This document shows positions 53,174 to 61,651 of a stretch of DNA of 64,000 nt, piece after piece. The stretch's first letter is position 1. The number at the start of each line of letters is the position of its first letter. Origin of the DNA: Polynucleobacter asymbioticus QLW-P1DMWA-1 (GTDB lineage Bacteria; Pseudomonadota; Gammaproteobacteria; Burkholderiales; Burkholderiaceae); contig NC_009379.1 in assembly GCF_000016345.1 (NCBI RefSeq), forward strand, positions 1,364,001 to 1,428,000, read 5' to 3'. The position numbers were made by a program, and so were the translations under genes. Below the pieces are notes generated by a model. That model was given only the letters and a program-made list of their open reading frames with translations. It was not told where the DNA came from and did no database searches.

Positions 53174-53752
53174 ATGTCCGACGGAAAATTATTAAACTTT
53201 GTTAAGGGCTTCAGTCTTTTATTAGAAGAAAAGCCTAGTGAAGAGATCATCTTTACTCGAGGCAAAAAACTGCTAGAGACCCTGATCTCAGCGGATGATT
53301 GGTTGCCAGAAGAATTTACTAAACCCCATCCTCAGTATTACCAACAATACTTGCTCTTTGCCGATCCATTAGACCGCTTTTCGATTGTGAGCTTTGTATG
53401 GGGTCCTGGCCAAAAGACGCCTGTTCACAATCACACTGTTTGGGGCATGATCGGGCAACTGCGTGGCGAAGAAAAAGGAACACCCTATTATTTTCAGGCA
53501 GATGGCAGTCTTAAAGCTGGTATGGGTAGCGTTTCACCTCCAGGGCACGTTGATACAGTCTCACCTAATACACACGATATTCATGTAGTAGAGAACACTT
53601 TGACCGACAAAACTTCAATCAGCATCCATGTATACGGTGGAAATATTGCTCGTATCCATCGCTCTGTATTCGATCCACTGACCGGCGCAGAGAAGTCCTT
53701 TATCTCGGGATACGCAAATACGGTTGTTCCAAACTTATGGAATCCCGCGTAA
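53174..53752 (+). CDS. Thiol dioxygenase, Gln-type (cysteine or 3-mercaptopropionate dioxygenase)
   Basis: Cupin-fold non-heme iron enzyme (192 aa) that oxidises a thiol to a sulfinate. Iron ligands are His85 and His87 (PVHNHTVWG) and His137 (IHVVEN). The Ser-His-Tyr relay is SIHVY (150-154). The chain has no cysteine, so the Cys-Tyr crosslink of mammalian CDO cannot form; that position is Gly91. Residues QQ at 57-58 sit where Arg marks true cysteine dioxygenases, which favours 3-mercaptopropionate as substrate (inference). It lies 11 nt after the thioesterase. Confidence 0.88.
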   Translation: MSDGKLLNFVKGFSLLLEEKPSEEIIFTRGKKLLETLISADDWLPEEFTKPHPQYYQQYLLFADPLDRFSIVSFVWGPGQKTPVHNHTVWGMIGQLRGEEKGTPYYFQADGSLKAGMGSVSPPGHVDTVSPNTHDIHVVENTLTDKTSISIHVYGGNIARIHRSVFDPLTGAEKSFISGYANTVVPNLWNPA

Positions 53753-53879
53753 TTCACTAGCTTTTTGGCGCAATGGCTTAAAATAGAGGTTCTTACTGCA
53801 AACGCTTTAGCGTAGCAGCTCACCCCATTGACCGGGATAGTCGTTTAATTGAATACGGGTCAATACATTATTGGCCCCT

Positions 53880-55160
53880 ATGTTATTTACTGATCTCGGT
53901 TTATCTGAACCCATTCTTCGCGCCATTGCAGAAGAGGGTTACACCAGCCCCACCCCCATTCAAGCAAAATCCATTCCTGCAGTACTCAAGGGCGGAGATC
54001 TCTTAGCTGCAGCACAAACTGGCACAGGCAAGACTGCTGGCTTTACGCTTCCTATATTGCAACGCCTAAGCTCTATCAAGGCAAGCTCAGGAAAGCGTGT
54101 GTTGCGCGTTCTGATTTTGACTCCTACACGTGAGTTAGCAGCCCAAGTACAAGAATCCGTCGTTACTTATGGCAAGTACACCGGCTTAAAGTCAACAGTC
54201 ATTTTTGGTGGCGTTGGTGCAAATCCCCAAATCAAAGCCATTGCAGCAGGTCTTGATATTTTGGTTGCTACCCCAGGTCGCTTGCTAGATCTCATGTCTC
54301 AAAAATGTGTTTCACTGAACGATATTGAGATCTTGGTTTTAGATGAAGCGGATCGCATGCTAGACATGGGCTTCTTGCGCGATATTAAAAAGATATTGGC
54401 TGCGTTGCCTAAGCAACGTCAAAACCTCCTGTTCTCAGCAACCTTCTCTACTGAAATTAAAGCGCTTGCCGATGGCCTATTGAATAAGCCTGAGCTCATT
54501 GAAGTGGCGCGAAGTAATAGTGCTAATGAAGCTATTGCACAATTGATTCATCCAGTCGATAGAAATCAAAAACATCCTTTGCTGGCTCATTTGATCAAGT
54601 CCAACGACTGGAAACAAGTTCTTGTATTTACGCGCACCAAGCATGGAGCCAATAAGCTAGTTACTCAGTTAGAAAAAGATGGCATTACGAGCATGGCGAT
54701 TCACGGCAATAAAAGCCAAACCGCACGCACTAAAGCTTTGGCAGATTTCAAGGCAGGAAAGCTCACAGCATTGGTGGCTACCGATATCGCTGCACGCGGA
54801 ATCGATATCGACCAACTACCCCATGTGGTGAACTACGATTTGCCAAATGTTTCTGAAGACTATGTGCATCGTATTGGCCGTACCGGACGCGCTGGCTCAA
54901 ATGGTGTTGCAGTATCTCTAGTCTGCGTAGACGAACATCAAATGCTTAGAGATATCGAAAAACTCATTAAGCAAAAATTACCGCAAGAAGTTATTGCAGG
55001 TTTTGAGCCTGATCCGAATGCAATTGCTCAGCCTATTCAGTTGCGTAGCCAACAACATCAACAATCCAGAAGGCCAAAAGTAGCAGGATCTGGTGGCGCA
55101 CCAGCCAAAAAGGCCCCCGCTAAACGCAGCAGCCCACCTAAAAGATCATTTAACCGCTAA
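53880..55160 (+). CDS. DEAD-box RNA helicase, RhlE-like
   Basis: ATP-dependent RNA helicase (426 aa). Motifs in order: Q motif GYTSPTPIQ, motif [10 protein letters not shown], Ia PTRELAAQV, Ib [53 protein letters not shown] and [12 protein letters not shown]. The basic C-terminal tail ([18 protein letters not shown]) fits the RhlE group. ATG 53880 gives a family-like start ([16 protein letters not shown]) and was chosen over TTG 53871. About 125 nt of upstream region could hold a cold-regulated leader. Confidence 0.93.
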   Translation: MLFTDLGLSEPILRAIAEEGYTSPTPIQAKSIPAVLKGGDLLAAAQTGTGKTAGFTLPILQRLSSIKASSGKRVLRVLILTPTRELAAQVQESVVTYGKYTGLKSTVIFGGVGANPQIKAIAAGLDILVATPGRLLDLMSQKCVSLNDIEILVLDEADRMLDMGFLRDIKKILAALPKQRQNLLFSATFSTEIKALADGLLNKPELIEVARSNSANEAIAQLIHPVDRNQKHPLLAHLIKSNDWKQVLVFTRTKHGANKLVTQLEKDGITSMAIHGNKSQTARTKALADFKAGKLTALVATDIAARGIDIDQLPHVVNYDLPNVSEDYVHRIGRTGRAGSNGVAVSLVCVDEHQMLRDIEKLIKQKLPQEVIAGFEPDPNAIAQPIQLRSQQHQQSRRPKVAGSGGAPAKKAPAKRSSPPKRSFNR

Positions 55161-55211
55161 TCGCTTAGCTAAAATATCCCTCACTGTTTAAATAAACATA
55201 CCGGAAATACC

Positions 55212-56321
55212 ATGACTACTACCCGCCGCTCAGCCCTAAAAACAATTGCCGGAGCTTTGGCTATTCCTGCGCTATCGCCTATCTCTTCTGTATTTGCGCA
55301 AGCACCTGTCGGATGGACTACTTACGAAATCGTAACCGAAGTGAATTTAGAGTCGCCAAATGGGGCTGCAGAATCTTGGATTCCATTACCCCTGGTATTG
55401 GACACTAATTACTTCCAAACATTAGCCATCAGATCTGAAGCAAGCGATCCTAAAGCAGTAAACCAAATTTACGAGACGCCAGATAAACAAGCGCGCATGC
55501 TTTGGACTAAATGGGATAAATCTGCAACAAACCATAGTGTCAAAGTTTCTATCTTGGTAAGTACATTCAACCGCCATTTAGAAATGGCCCCCCCTAGCCC
55601 TGCACTAAAGCTCTCAAGAGAAGATCAGCGTTTTTGGACTCGATCTACAAAATACCTTCCCACTGATGGCATTGTGAAAACTAAATCACAGGAAGCGCTT
55701 GCTAATACCCCTGCAAATGCTACTGATGTAGAAAAAGCAAAAGCCATCTACAACTGGGTTGTAGATAACACTCATCGTGATCCTAAAACTCGCGGTTGCG
55801 GTCAAGGTGATGTGAAGTTGATGCTGGAAACCAATAATCTGGGAGGCAAGTGTGCCGATATCAATGCTGTCTTTGTCGCCTTAGCGCGTTCAGCTGGTAT
55901 TCCAGCCCGTGATGTCTACGGTATTCGTATTGCCGATTCTGCACGTGGCTATAAGAGCCTTGGTAAATCAGGCGATATCACCAAAGCACAGCACTGCCGC
56001 GCAGAGTTCTATGCAAATGGTTATGGTTGGGTTCCAGTCGATCCAGCAGACGTTCGTAAAGTGATCTTAGAAGAAACAGGTGGCTTGGCAGTGAACGACC
56101 CTAAAGTATTGGCGATTCGTGAGTACTTATTTGGCAACTGGGAAATGAATTGGATGGCATACAACTATGATCACGATATTGCATTGCCAGGATCCAAGCT
56201 AGGCAGCAAAGGTGATATTCCTTTCTTGATGTACCCACAAGCAGAAAATACTGAAGGTCGCTTTGATTCACTAGACCCAGATAATTTCAAATACAAAATT
56301 ACTAGCCGTCGGATCGGTTAA
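55212..56321 (+). CDS. Tat-exported transglutaminase-like cysteine protease fold protein
   Basis: A 369-residue protein with a twin-arginine signal (TTTRRSALKTIAGALAIPAL, cleavage near VFAQ). The transglutaminase core has Cys214 (GGKCADINAVFVALARSAG), His261 (AQHCRAEFY) and Asp278 (WVPVDPADV), a complete triad. An N-terminal beta domain (about 35-130) precedes it. Bacterial members are mostly hydrolases or peptidases with unknown targets. It is the first of a tight row with the TlpA-like and selD genes (28-nt gaps). Confidence 0.87.
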   Translation: MTTTRRSALKTIAGALAIPALSPISSVFAQAPVGWTTYEIVTEVNLESPNGAAESWIPLPLVLDTNYFQTLAIRSEASDPKAVNQIYETPDKQARMLWTKWDKSATNHSVKVSILVSTFNRHLEMAPPSPALKLSREDQRFWTRSTKYLPTDGIVKTKSQEALANTPANATDVEKAKAIYNWVVDNTHRDPKTRGCGQGDVKLMLETNNLGGKCADINAVFVALARSAGIPARDVYGIRIADSARGYKSLGKSGDITKAQHCRAEFYANGYGWVPVDPADVRKVILEETGGLAVNDPKVLAIREYLFGNWEMNWMAYNYDHDIALPGSKLGSKGDIPFLMYPQAENTEGRFDSLDPDNFKYKITSRRIG

Positions 56322-56349
56322 TGATTCTCTATGATTGAATGGCTTGAGC

Positions 56350-56895
56350 ATGACCATCATCAATAAGCCAGCATTACGTTTTTTTCTAGCGCTGGCTTTT
56401 GTTTTGAATGTCACCATCAGCAATGAGGCTGTTGCACAATGGCGCCCAGCTTCTGAGGCAGGTCTGACCCAAGCCCCACCACTGCAACTCAATAACCTGG
56501 CAGGCAAAGCGGTCGACCTTAACGCTTTAAAAGGCAAGGTCGTTATAGTCAATTTCTGGGCGAGCTGGTGTGAACCTTGTCGTGAAGAGTTTTTTGAGCT
56601 CATTCAACTTCAAGAGAACTATCAAGCTAAAGGCTTAGTTGTTTTAGCGGTCAACCTAGCAGAAATGAAGCCTCGTATTACCCAGTTCCTCAAAGGCAAT
56701 GGCTTGCCAGAAAATGGGATTGAGATTCTTCAAGATAGAAATAGTATTGCCTATAAATCCTGGAAAGCCCGCGGCCTGCCAACCTCATTTTTAGTTGGTA
56801 AAACGAGAAAAATTGAAGGCGTCTGGATCGGGGCGATTGAGAACGTCGATAGCAACGAGGTGAAGGGGAAGATTGAAGTCCTTTTGCGCCAATAA
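56350..56895 (+). CDS. TlpA/ResA-like periplasmic thiol-disulfide oxidoreductase
   Basis: A 181-residue exported thioredoxin-fold protein. Signal peptide RFFLALAFVLNVTISNEAVA; active site NFWASWCEPCREE with Cys74 and Cys77; the TlpA-type AVDLNALKGKVVIVNFW precedes it, and the cis-Pro is in ARGLPTSFLVG. It likely reduces periplasmic disulfides, with electrons from a DsbD/CcdA-type protein not present here. ATG 56350 was chosen over TTG 56335. Its partner upstream is the exported transglutaminase, whose active cysteine it might keep reduced (inference). Confidence 0.9.
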   Translation: MTIINKPALRFFLALAFVLNVTISNEAVAQWRPASEAGLTQAPPLQLNNLAGKAVDLNALKGKVVIVNFWASWCEPCREEFFELIQLQENYQAKGLVVLAVNLAEMKPRITQFLKGNGLPENGIEILQDRNSIAYKSWKARGLPTSFLVGKTRKIEGVWIGAIENVDSNEVKGKIEVLLRQ

Positions 56896-56922
56896 GACCA
56901 TGCCTTCTGATACCCTTGCGGT

Positions 56923-57987
56923 ATGAATACAGAAACACCTAGCAGCGAACCACGCCTGACCTCTCTCTCACATGGAGGGGGTTGTGGCTGCAAAATTGCC
57001 CCTGGCGTTCTTTCTGACATCTTGCAGAGTGTTCCGCAATTGCCTTTTCCAAAAGAATTACTCATTGGCATTGAAACTGCAGATGATGCTGCGGTTTATC
57101 AAATTAATGAATCGCAAGCAATTGTTGCAACAACAGATTTTTTCATGCCGATTGTGGATGACCCCTTCGACTTTGGAAAAATTGCTGCGACCAATGCGAT
57201 TAGCGATATTTATGCGATGGGTGGCACACCCCTGTTTGCACTTGCATTAGTGGGTATGCCAATTAAAGTGCTATCCAATAAAACGATTGCTCGTATTTTA
57301 GAAGGTGGCGCTGAGGCCTGCCGTAGCGCTGGAATTCCAATTGCTGGTGGTCACACAATTGATTCAGTCGAGCCTATTTATGGCTTAGTCGCAATAGGCC
57401 TAGTAGATCCAAAGAATATAAAAAGCAATGCAAGCGCCCAAGCTGGCGATGTACTGATTTTAGGCAAGCCTCTTGGTGTCGGCATCTTATCTGCCGCCTT
57501 GAAAAAAGATTTGCTAGGACCCGAGGGATATCGCGAGATGATCGCCAACACGACCAAGCTCAATTCAGCAGGCCCTGAATTAGCTAAACTCTCGGGTGTT
57601 CATGCGCTAACTGATGTCACAGGCTTTGGTCTTGCGGGGCATACCCTGGAATTAGCAAAAGGATCTGGATGTACGGCCCATATCGACTGGAGCCAAGTTC
57701 CCCTACTTTCCAATGTGCAAACTTTGGCAGATGACGGCGTCATTACTGGCGCATCTGATCGTAATTGGGCAAGCTATGGTGACAAGATTGGTTTACCTGC
57801 AGATTTCACAATCGCGCAGCGTGCCTTGCTGACGGATCCTCAAACTAGCGGTGGCCTTCTGGTTTCCTGCAGTCCTGATAGCGTTCAAAATGTTTTAAAT
57901 ATCTTTAGCCAGCATCAATTTTTAGGCGCCCGCGTCATTGGGCAAATGAGCAAGCTACAAAATAAACATGTTGTGATCTCTGCTTAG
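56923..57987 (+). CDS. selD: Selenide, water dikinase (cysteine form)
   Basis: Makes selenophosphate from selenide and ATP (354 aa). The N-terminal active site is SHGGGCGCKIAP with Cys21, Cys23 and Lys24. Other signatures are DDAAVYQINESQAIVATTDFF, ATNAISDIYAMGGTP and AGGHTIDSVEPIYGLVAIG. The catalytic residue is Cys, with no in-frame TGA at that position, so it is not a selenoprotein. It ends the exported transglutaminase-TlpA row. No selA, selB, selC or mnmH lies in the window. Confidence 0.95.
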   Translation: MNTETPSSEPRLTSLSHGGGCGCKIAPGVLSDILQSVPQLPFPKELLIGIETADDAAVYQINESQAIVATTDFFMPIVDDPFDFGKIAATNAISDIYAMGGTPLFALALVGMPIKVLSNKTIARILEGGAEACRSAGIPIAGGHTIDSVEPIYGLVAIGLVDPKNIKSNASAQAGDVLILGKPLGVGILSAALKKDLLGPEGYREMIANTTKLNSAGPELAKLSGVHALTDVTGFGLAGHTLELAKGSGCTAHIDWSQVPLLSNVQTLADDGVITGASDRNWASYGDKIGLPADFTIAQRALLTDPQTSGGLLVSCSPDSVQNVLNIFSQHQFLGARVIGQMSKLQNKHVVISA

Positions 57988-58000
57988 GAACTTTCCCGCT

Positions 58001-58270
58001 TTACTCTTTTCTAGAGACAAGATAGCGAACACCCTGGGGGCCATACAACTCAGAATGAAGCTCTTCAAATCCAAGATGAAAGATGTCTCCTGAGAGATAT
58101 TGCTTCCGGATTCCATTCACAACTAGTTCAATACTGCCCTCGATCACTAAAGCCTTTACTTCAAATGGATGGGTGTGGTCACCGAGCTGCCCTAGGGGCT
58201 CACGTTTCACCTCAAGAGGCTCTGGATATCCATCCTGATGCAGCATAGAAATAAATTGTGCTATGTTCAT
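58001..58270 (-). CDS. Small cupin-fold protein
   Basis: An 89-residue single-domain cupin. The barrel motif is visible as LGDHTHPFEVKALVIEGSIELVV (motif 1, with two His and one Glu) and YLSGDIFHLGFEELHSE (motif 2). Metal ligands of a small cupin are in place. Function unknown; such proteins may be isomerases, dioxygenases or regulators. It is convergent with selD and divergent from the DUF1330-like gene. Confidence 0.8.
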   Translation of the reverse strand: MNIAQFISMLHQDGYPEPLEVKREPLGQLGDHTHPFEVKALVIEGSIELVVNGIRKQYLSGDIFHLGFEELHSELYGPQGVRYLVSRKE

Positions 58271-58326
58271 GCTATCACTTTAGCTTGGATATACGCTATT
58301 TGCACAAAGAGAATACTGGGGTATAC

Positions 58327-58620
58327 ATGACTATTAGGGTGCTGGGTTTAATTGAGCTCCAAGATCAATCGGCCTTTGAGCTTTACCGCGCTCAGGTTGG
58401 CAACACCGTTGAGCTTTATCAAGGCTCCATACAATCTCGAGGAACCGTTACTGAAATATTTTGGAACGAGCTATGCTGCGGTGCCTTTAGTGCATTTGTG
58501 GAATTACATTTCCCCACTCAAGCACTAGCTCATGCTTGGGCACATAGCCCTGAATACCAAGCGCTTGTATCGATTCGCAACAAAGCAATGAAGCTCACTC
58601 TTTTTGGGGTTGCAATATAA
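58327..58620 (+). CDS. DUF1330-like dimeric alpha/beta-barrel protein
   Basis: A 97-residue protein with a ferredoxin-like pattern. MTIRVLGLIELQDQSAFELYRAQV gives strand-helix, ELYQGSIQSRGTVTEIFWNE resembles the DUF1330 middle strand, and FVELHFPTQALAHAWAHSPEYQAL is the typical FPS/Y-Ax2WxxSPEYQ block. Function of DUF1330 is unknown. GGGG lies before the ATG at 58327; the frame extends further upstream but without support. The downstream hairpin lies 14 nt after its stop. Confidence 0.78.
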   Translation: MTIRVLGLIELQDQSAFELYRAQVGNTVELYQGSIQSRGTVTEIFWNELCCGAFSAFVELHFPTQALAHAWAHSPEYQALVSIRNKAMKLTLFGVAI

Positions 58621-58628
58621 ATTGGCGT

Positions 58629-58660
58629 AAAAAAAGCCTAGCTCGTATAAAGCTAGGCTT
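58629..58660. terminator. Bidirectional hairpin between the DUF1330-like gene and the 62-residue gene
   Basis: A perfect 10-bp stem AAGCCTAGCT / AGCTAGGCTT (58634-58660) is followed on the minus strand by a run of Ts, making a clear terminator for the minus gene. On the plus side the tail is not T-rich. Confidence 0.8.
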
Positions 58661-58680
58661 AGAAATCAATAGTCTAAAAA

Positions 58681-58869
58681 TTACTTCTTAGCTTCCATTG
58701 CTTCTTTTGTAGCAGTAATCTCTTTACGGCGTTCTTTGCATGCACCAGCAATTTCTTGCAAGGCCTTACGAGCACGTGCTGCTGATGCCTTAATACCTTT
58801 TTCAATGAACTTTTCGTTCTCCGCTTTGTATGCTTCAAATGCGGCCAACAATGTATCGTGTTGTGACAT
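58681..58869 (-). CDS. 62-residue basic helical protein, function unknown
   Basis: A small soluble protein starting MSQHDTLLAAFEAYKAENEK and predicted to be almost wholly helical, with a high share of Lys, Arg, Ala and Glu (SAARARKALQEIAGACKERRKE) and one cysteine. AGGAGA precedes the ATG and a strong terminator follows, so it is a genuine, independently transcribed gene. It resembles small histone-like or nucleoid-associated proteins in composition, but I recognise no family. The 13 extra codons upstream lack support. Confidence 0.78.
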   Translation of the reverse strand: MSQHDTLLAAFEAYKAENEKFIEKGIKASAARARKALQEIAGACKERRKEITATKEAMEAKK

Positions 58870-59029
58870 CTTGTCTCCTATTAATCGAATAAATATACTT
58901 ACCAACAACGAAATCAGTATATCCCCATAAAAAGTCCAGAAAATCGTCTGTTAAATCAGGGATAACTCTTAGAAAGCCTAGTTCGGCCAAAATAAGAGAA
59001 TTAAACGAAATCCAACAAAAATACCCAAA

Positions 59030-60004
59030 ATGATCAGAAATATCCTCGTTTTTATCGCTGCAGGACTCTTTTCGTTGGTGGCGCTTGCCCAAAATACCTC
59101 TTGGCCGGCCCCAAATCGCCCTATTACCTTTATTAACCCCTTCCCCCCAGGTGGGGCAGTCGACGCTTTTGGTCGCCCCTTGGCCAAGCAGCTTTCCACC
59201 CAGTTAAACGACTCTATTGTTGTCGACAATCGTGGTGGTGCTGGCGGAACCTTAGGCGCGGCCGTAGCTGCAAAAATGGCACCTGATGGATATACCTGGC
59301 TACTGGGCGCAGTTCATCACTCCATCGCACCGAGTATGTATACGAATTTATCGTATGACATCACCAAAGATTTTGAACCGATTGCCATCATCGGAAGCGT
59401 TCCTCATGTGATTGTTGTCAATCCTAATAAATTTCCAAAAAATGATTTGAAATCCATCATCGAAGAGATTCGAAAAAACCCAGGTAAATATAACTATGCA
59501 TCTACCGGTAATGGCACATCTCAACATTTAACTGGCGAACTGTTTAAGATGAATAATAAATTGTTCATCACCCATATTCCCTATCGTGGCACCGGTCCAG
59601 CATTGCAAGATGTTGTCGCGGGTCAAGTCGACATGATGTTTGATACCCTGGCTGGCGCTGCCCCATTTATTAAAAGCGGACAGCTCATCGCCGTCGCTGT
59701 CGCAAGCAACAAACGTAGCGAAGCCTTTCCGAATGTACCCACCGCGCAAGAGCTAGGGATCTCAAATTTTGTGGTCTCCAGTTGGTACGCGCTTTGGGCG
59801 ATTAAGGGCACTCCAAAAGATATCGTTGATAAAATGAGTGCAGAGGTTCAAATAGCCTTAGCCTCACCTGAGATCAAAGAGCGCTGGGCAAGTATGGGTG
59901 CAACAGTTCCTAAAATGACTCGACCAGAGTTAACGAATTACATCAATCAAGAAATCACTCGTTGGCGAGAGGTTGTAAAACAATCCGGTGCTAAGTTGGA
60001 TTAA
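59030..60004 (+). CDS. Bug/TctC family solute-binding protein (4 of 4)
   Basis: Periplasmic binding protein (324 aa) with signal peptide RNILVFIAAGLFSLVALAQ, loop PITFINPFPPGGAVDAFGRP and PYRGTGPALQDVVAGQVDMMFD. It is followed after 38 nt by the multi-rhodanese gene, so the two are probably cotranscribed, which hints at a sulfur-containing organic ligand. No membrane components nearby. No strong ribosome site is visible before ATG 59030. Confidence 0.9.
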   Translation: MIRNILVFIAAGLFSLVALAQNTSWPAPNRPITFINPFPPGGAVDAFGRPLAKQLSTQLNDSIVVDNRGGAGGTLGAAVAAKMAPDGYTWLLGAVHHSIAPSMYTNLSYDITKDFEPIAIIGSVPHVIVVNPNKFPKNDLKSIIEEIRKNPGKYNYASTGNGTSQHLTGELFKMNNKLFITHIPYRGTGPALQDVVAGQVDMMFDTLAGAAPFIKSGQLIAVAVASNKRSEAFPNVPTAQELGISNFVVSSWYALWAIKGTPKDIVDKMSAEVQIALASPEIKERWASMGATVPKMTRPELTNYINQEITRWREVVKQSGAKLD

Positions 60005-60042
60005 TCGGCTGGAATAATTTAAAAAATAATTAAAGAGACAGT

Positions 60043-61629
60043 ATGAGTATTCAAACTAAAGACTATGCTTTTGTGCGCAATAAACTTCTCAATAAAGAAG
60101 AGATTGCATTACTAGATGTTCGAGAGGAAGATCCTCACGCTCAGGAACACCCTTTATTTGCCGCTAATCTCCCACTCGCTCGCATTGAAATTGATGCATT
60201 TGGAAAGTTGCCAAAAAAGAATATCTCGATAGTTACTCTTGATGATGGTGAGGGCTATTCCTTGCTAGCAGCACAAAAACTTATTGACCTTGGGTATAGC
60301 GATGTCTCCATTTTTGTAGGTGGAGTACAGGGCTGGAAAGCGGCAGGTGGCGAAGTATTTAAAGACGTCAACGTCCCCAGCAAGTCCTTTGGTGAGCTAG
60401 TTGAGACTAAACGCCACACACCCTCCTTATCGGCTCAAGAAGTAAAGCAGTTGATTGATGCAAAAGAGGATGTCGTAGTCGTAGATGTACGACGCTTTGA
60501 TGAATACAACACCATGAGCATTCCAACTGGTATCAGCGTTCCTGGTGCAGAGCTTGTACTTCGCCTCCCCGAATTAGTACCCAACCCTAAAACTAAGATC
60601 ATCGTCAATTGCGCTGGCAGAACGCGCAGCATTATTGGTACCCAATCTTTAATTAACGCTGGAATACCGAATGAAGTAAATGCTTTGCGTAATGGGACGA
60701 TTGGTTGGACTTTAGCTGGACAAGAGCTTGATAAAGGACAAACTCGCAAATTTACAGAGGTAGATTCGGGTACTGCAAAAGAAGCAGCAGAGCGATCACG
60801 CAGCGTTGCTGATCGAGCTGGCGTGAAACGCGCAAGTATTGCTGACCTAGACATATGGAAGACGCAATCTGATCGCACCACCTACTTTTTTGATACCCGC
60901 ACTCCCGAAGAATATGAAGCTGGCCATCTTCCTGGCTTTCGCTCTGTTCCAGGCGGCCAGCTAGTTCAAGAAACAGAAATGGTTGCTCCAGTTCGAGGTG
61001 CGCGTATTGTTTTGACAGATCCAAGCAATGGCGTACGTGCCAATATGCCAGCATCTTGGTTGGCGCAAATGGCATGGGATGTGTATGTGCTCGACGATAT
61101 TAAAGCTTCTGAGCTTACTGAAAAAGGTTTATGGAATCCACCGCTTCCCCCTCTGCCCACGGTAGAGACTGTCGATGCACAAACCTTATCTGCTTGGCTA
61201 AAACTGGATAGCAATACGATCGTAGTGGATTTCAGTACTCACGCTCATTATGTCAAAGGCCATATCCCTGGAAGTTGGTATGCCTTACGTTCACAACTTG
61301 CCGATGCAGTCGAAAAAATTCCGCAAGTCGATCGTTACGTACTAACGAGCACCCCAAACCAATTGAGCTATTTTGTCGCGCAAGAATTGAAAGCGCTAAC
61401 TAAATCAGATGTTGTGGTTTTAGAGGGTGGGAACGGAGCATGGTTGGCAGCAGGGCTAGAGCTAGAAAAAGGGCCTAGTCACTTAGCCTCATCTCCTTTA
61501 GATCGCTATAAACGTCCCTATGAGGGGACTAGCGTAGATCCTGCAGCAATGCAGGCATATCTTGATTGGGAGTTTGGTTTGGTAGAACAACTAGGCAAGG
61601 ATGGAACCCATCACTTTTGGGTTCTTTAA
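60043..61629 (+). CDS. Four-module rhodanese protein with one active cysteine
   Basis: A 528-residue cytoplasmic protein (no signal) of four tandem rhodanese-fold modules at about 1-110, 127-232, 265-355 and 375-475. Only module 2 keeps the catalytic loop, IVNCAGRTRS with Cys190, the only cysteine in the chain. The corresponding loops in modules 1, 3 and 4 read TLDDGEGYS, LTDPSNGVRA and LTSTPNQLS, so they are inactive. Sulfur transfer or thiosulfate/thiol sulfurtransferase activity would rely on module 2, with the others as scaffold. GAGA precedes the ATG. It follows a Bug gene by 38 nt. Confidence 0.9.
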   Translation: MSIQTKDYAFVRNKLLNKEEIALLDVREEDPHAQEHPLFAANLPLARIEIDAFGKLPKKNISIVTLDDGEGYSLLAAQKLIDLGYSDVSIFVGGVQGWKAAGGEVFKDVNVPSKSFGELVETKRHTPSLSAQEVKQLIDAKEDVVVVDVRRFDEYNTMSIPTGISVPGAELVLRLPELVPNPKTKIIVNCAGRTRSIIGTQSLINAGIPNEVNALRNGTIGWTLAGQELDKGQTRKFTEVDSGTAKEAAERSRSVADRAGVKRASIADLDIWKTQSDRTTYFFDTRTPEEYEAGHLPGFRSVPGGQLVQETEMVAPVRGARIVLTDPSNGVRANMPASWLAQMAWDVYVLDDIKASELTEKGLWNPPLPPLPTVETVDAQTLSAWLKLDSNTIVVDFSTHAHYVKGHIPGSWYALRSQLADAVEKIPQVDRYVLTSTPNQLSYFVAQELKALTKSDVVVLEGGNGAWLAAGLELEKGPSHLASSPLDRYKRPYEGTSVDPAAMQAYLDWEFGLVEQLGKDGTHHFWVL

Positions 61630-61651
61630 ATCCTTGCCTTAGCTTTATTGA

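Noticed and set aside
60435..60881. 148-codon frame antisense to the rhodanese gene
   Set aside because: Composition is that of an antisense shadow (Ser/Arg/Thr-rich, no domain); the sense gene is clear.
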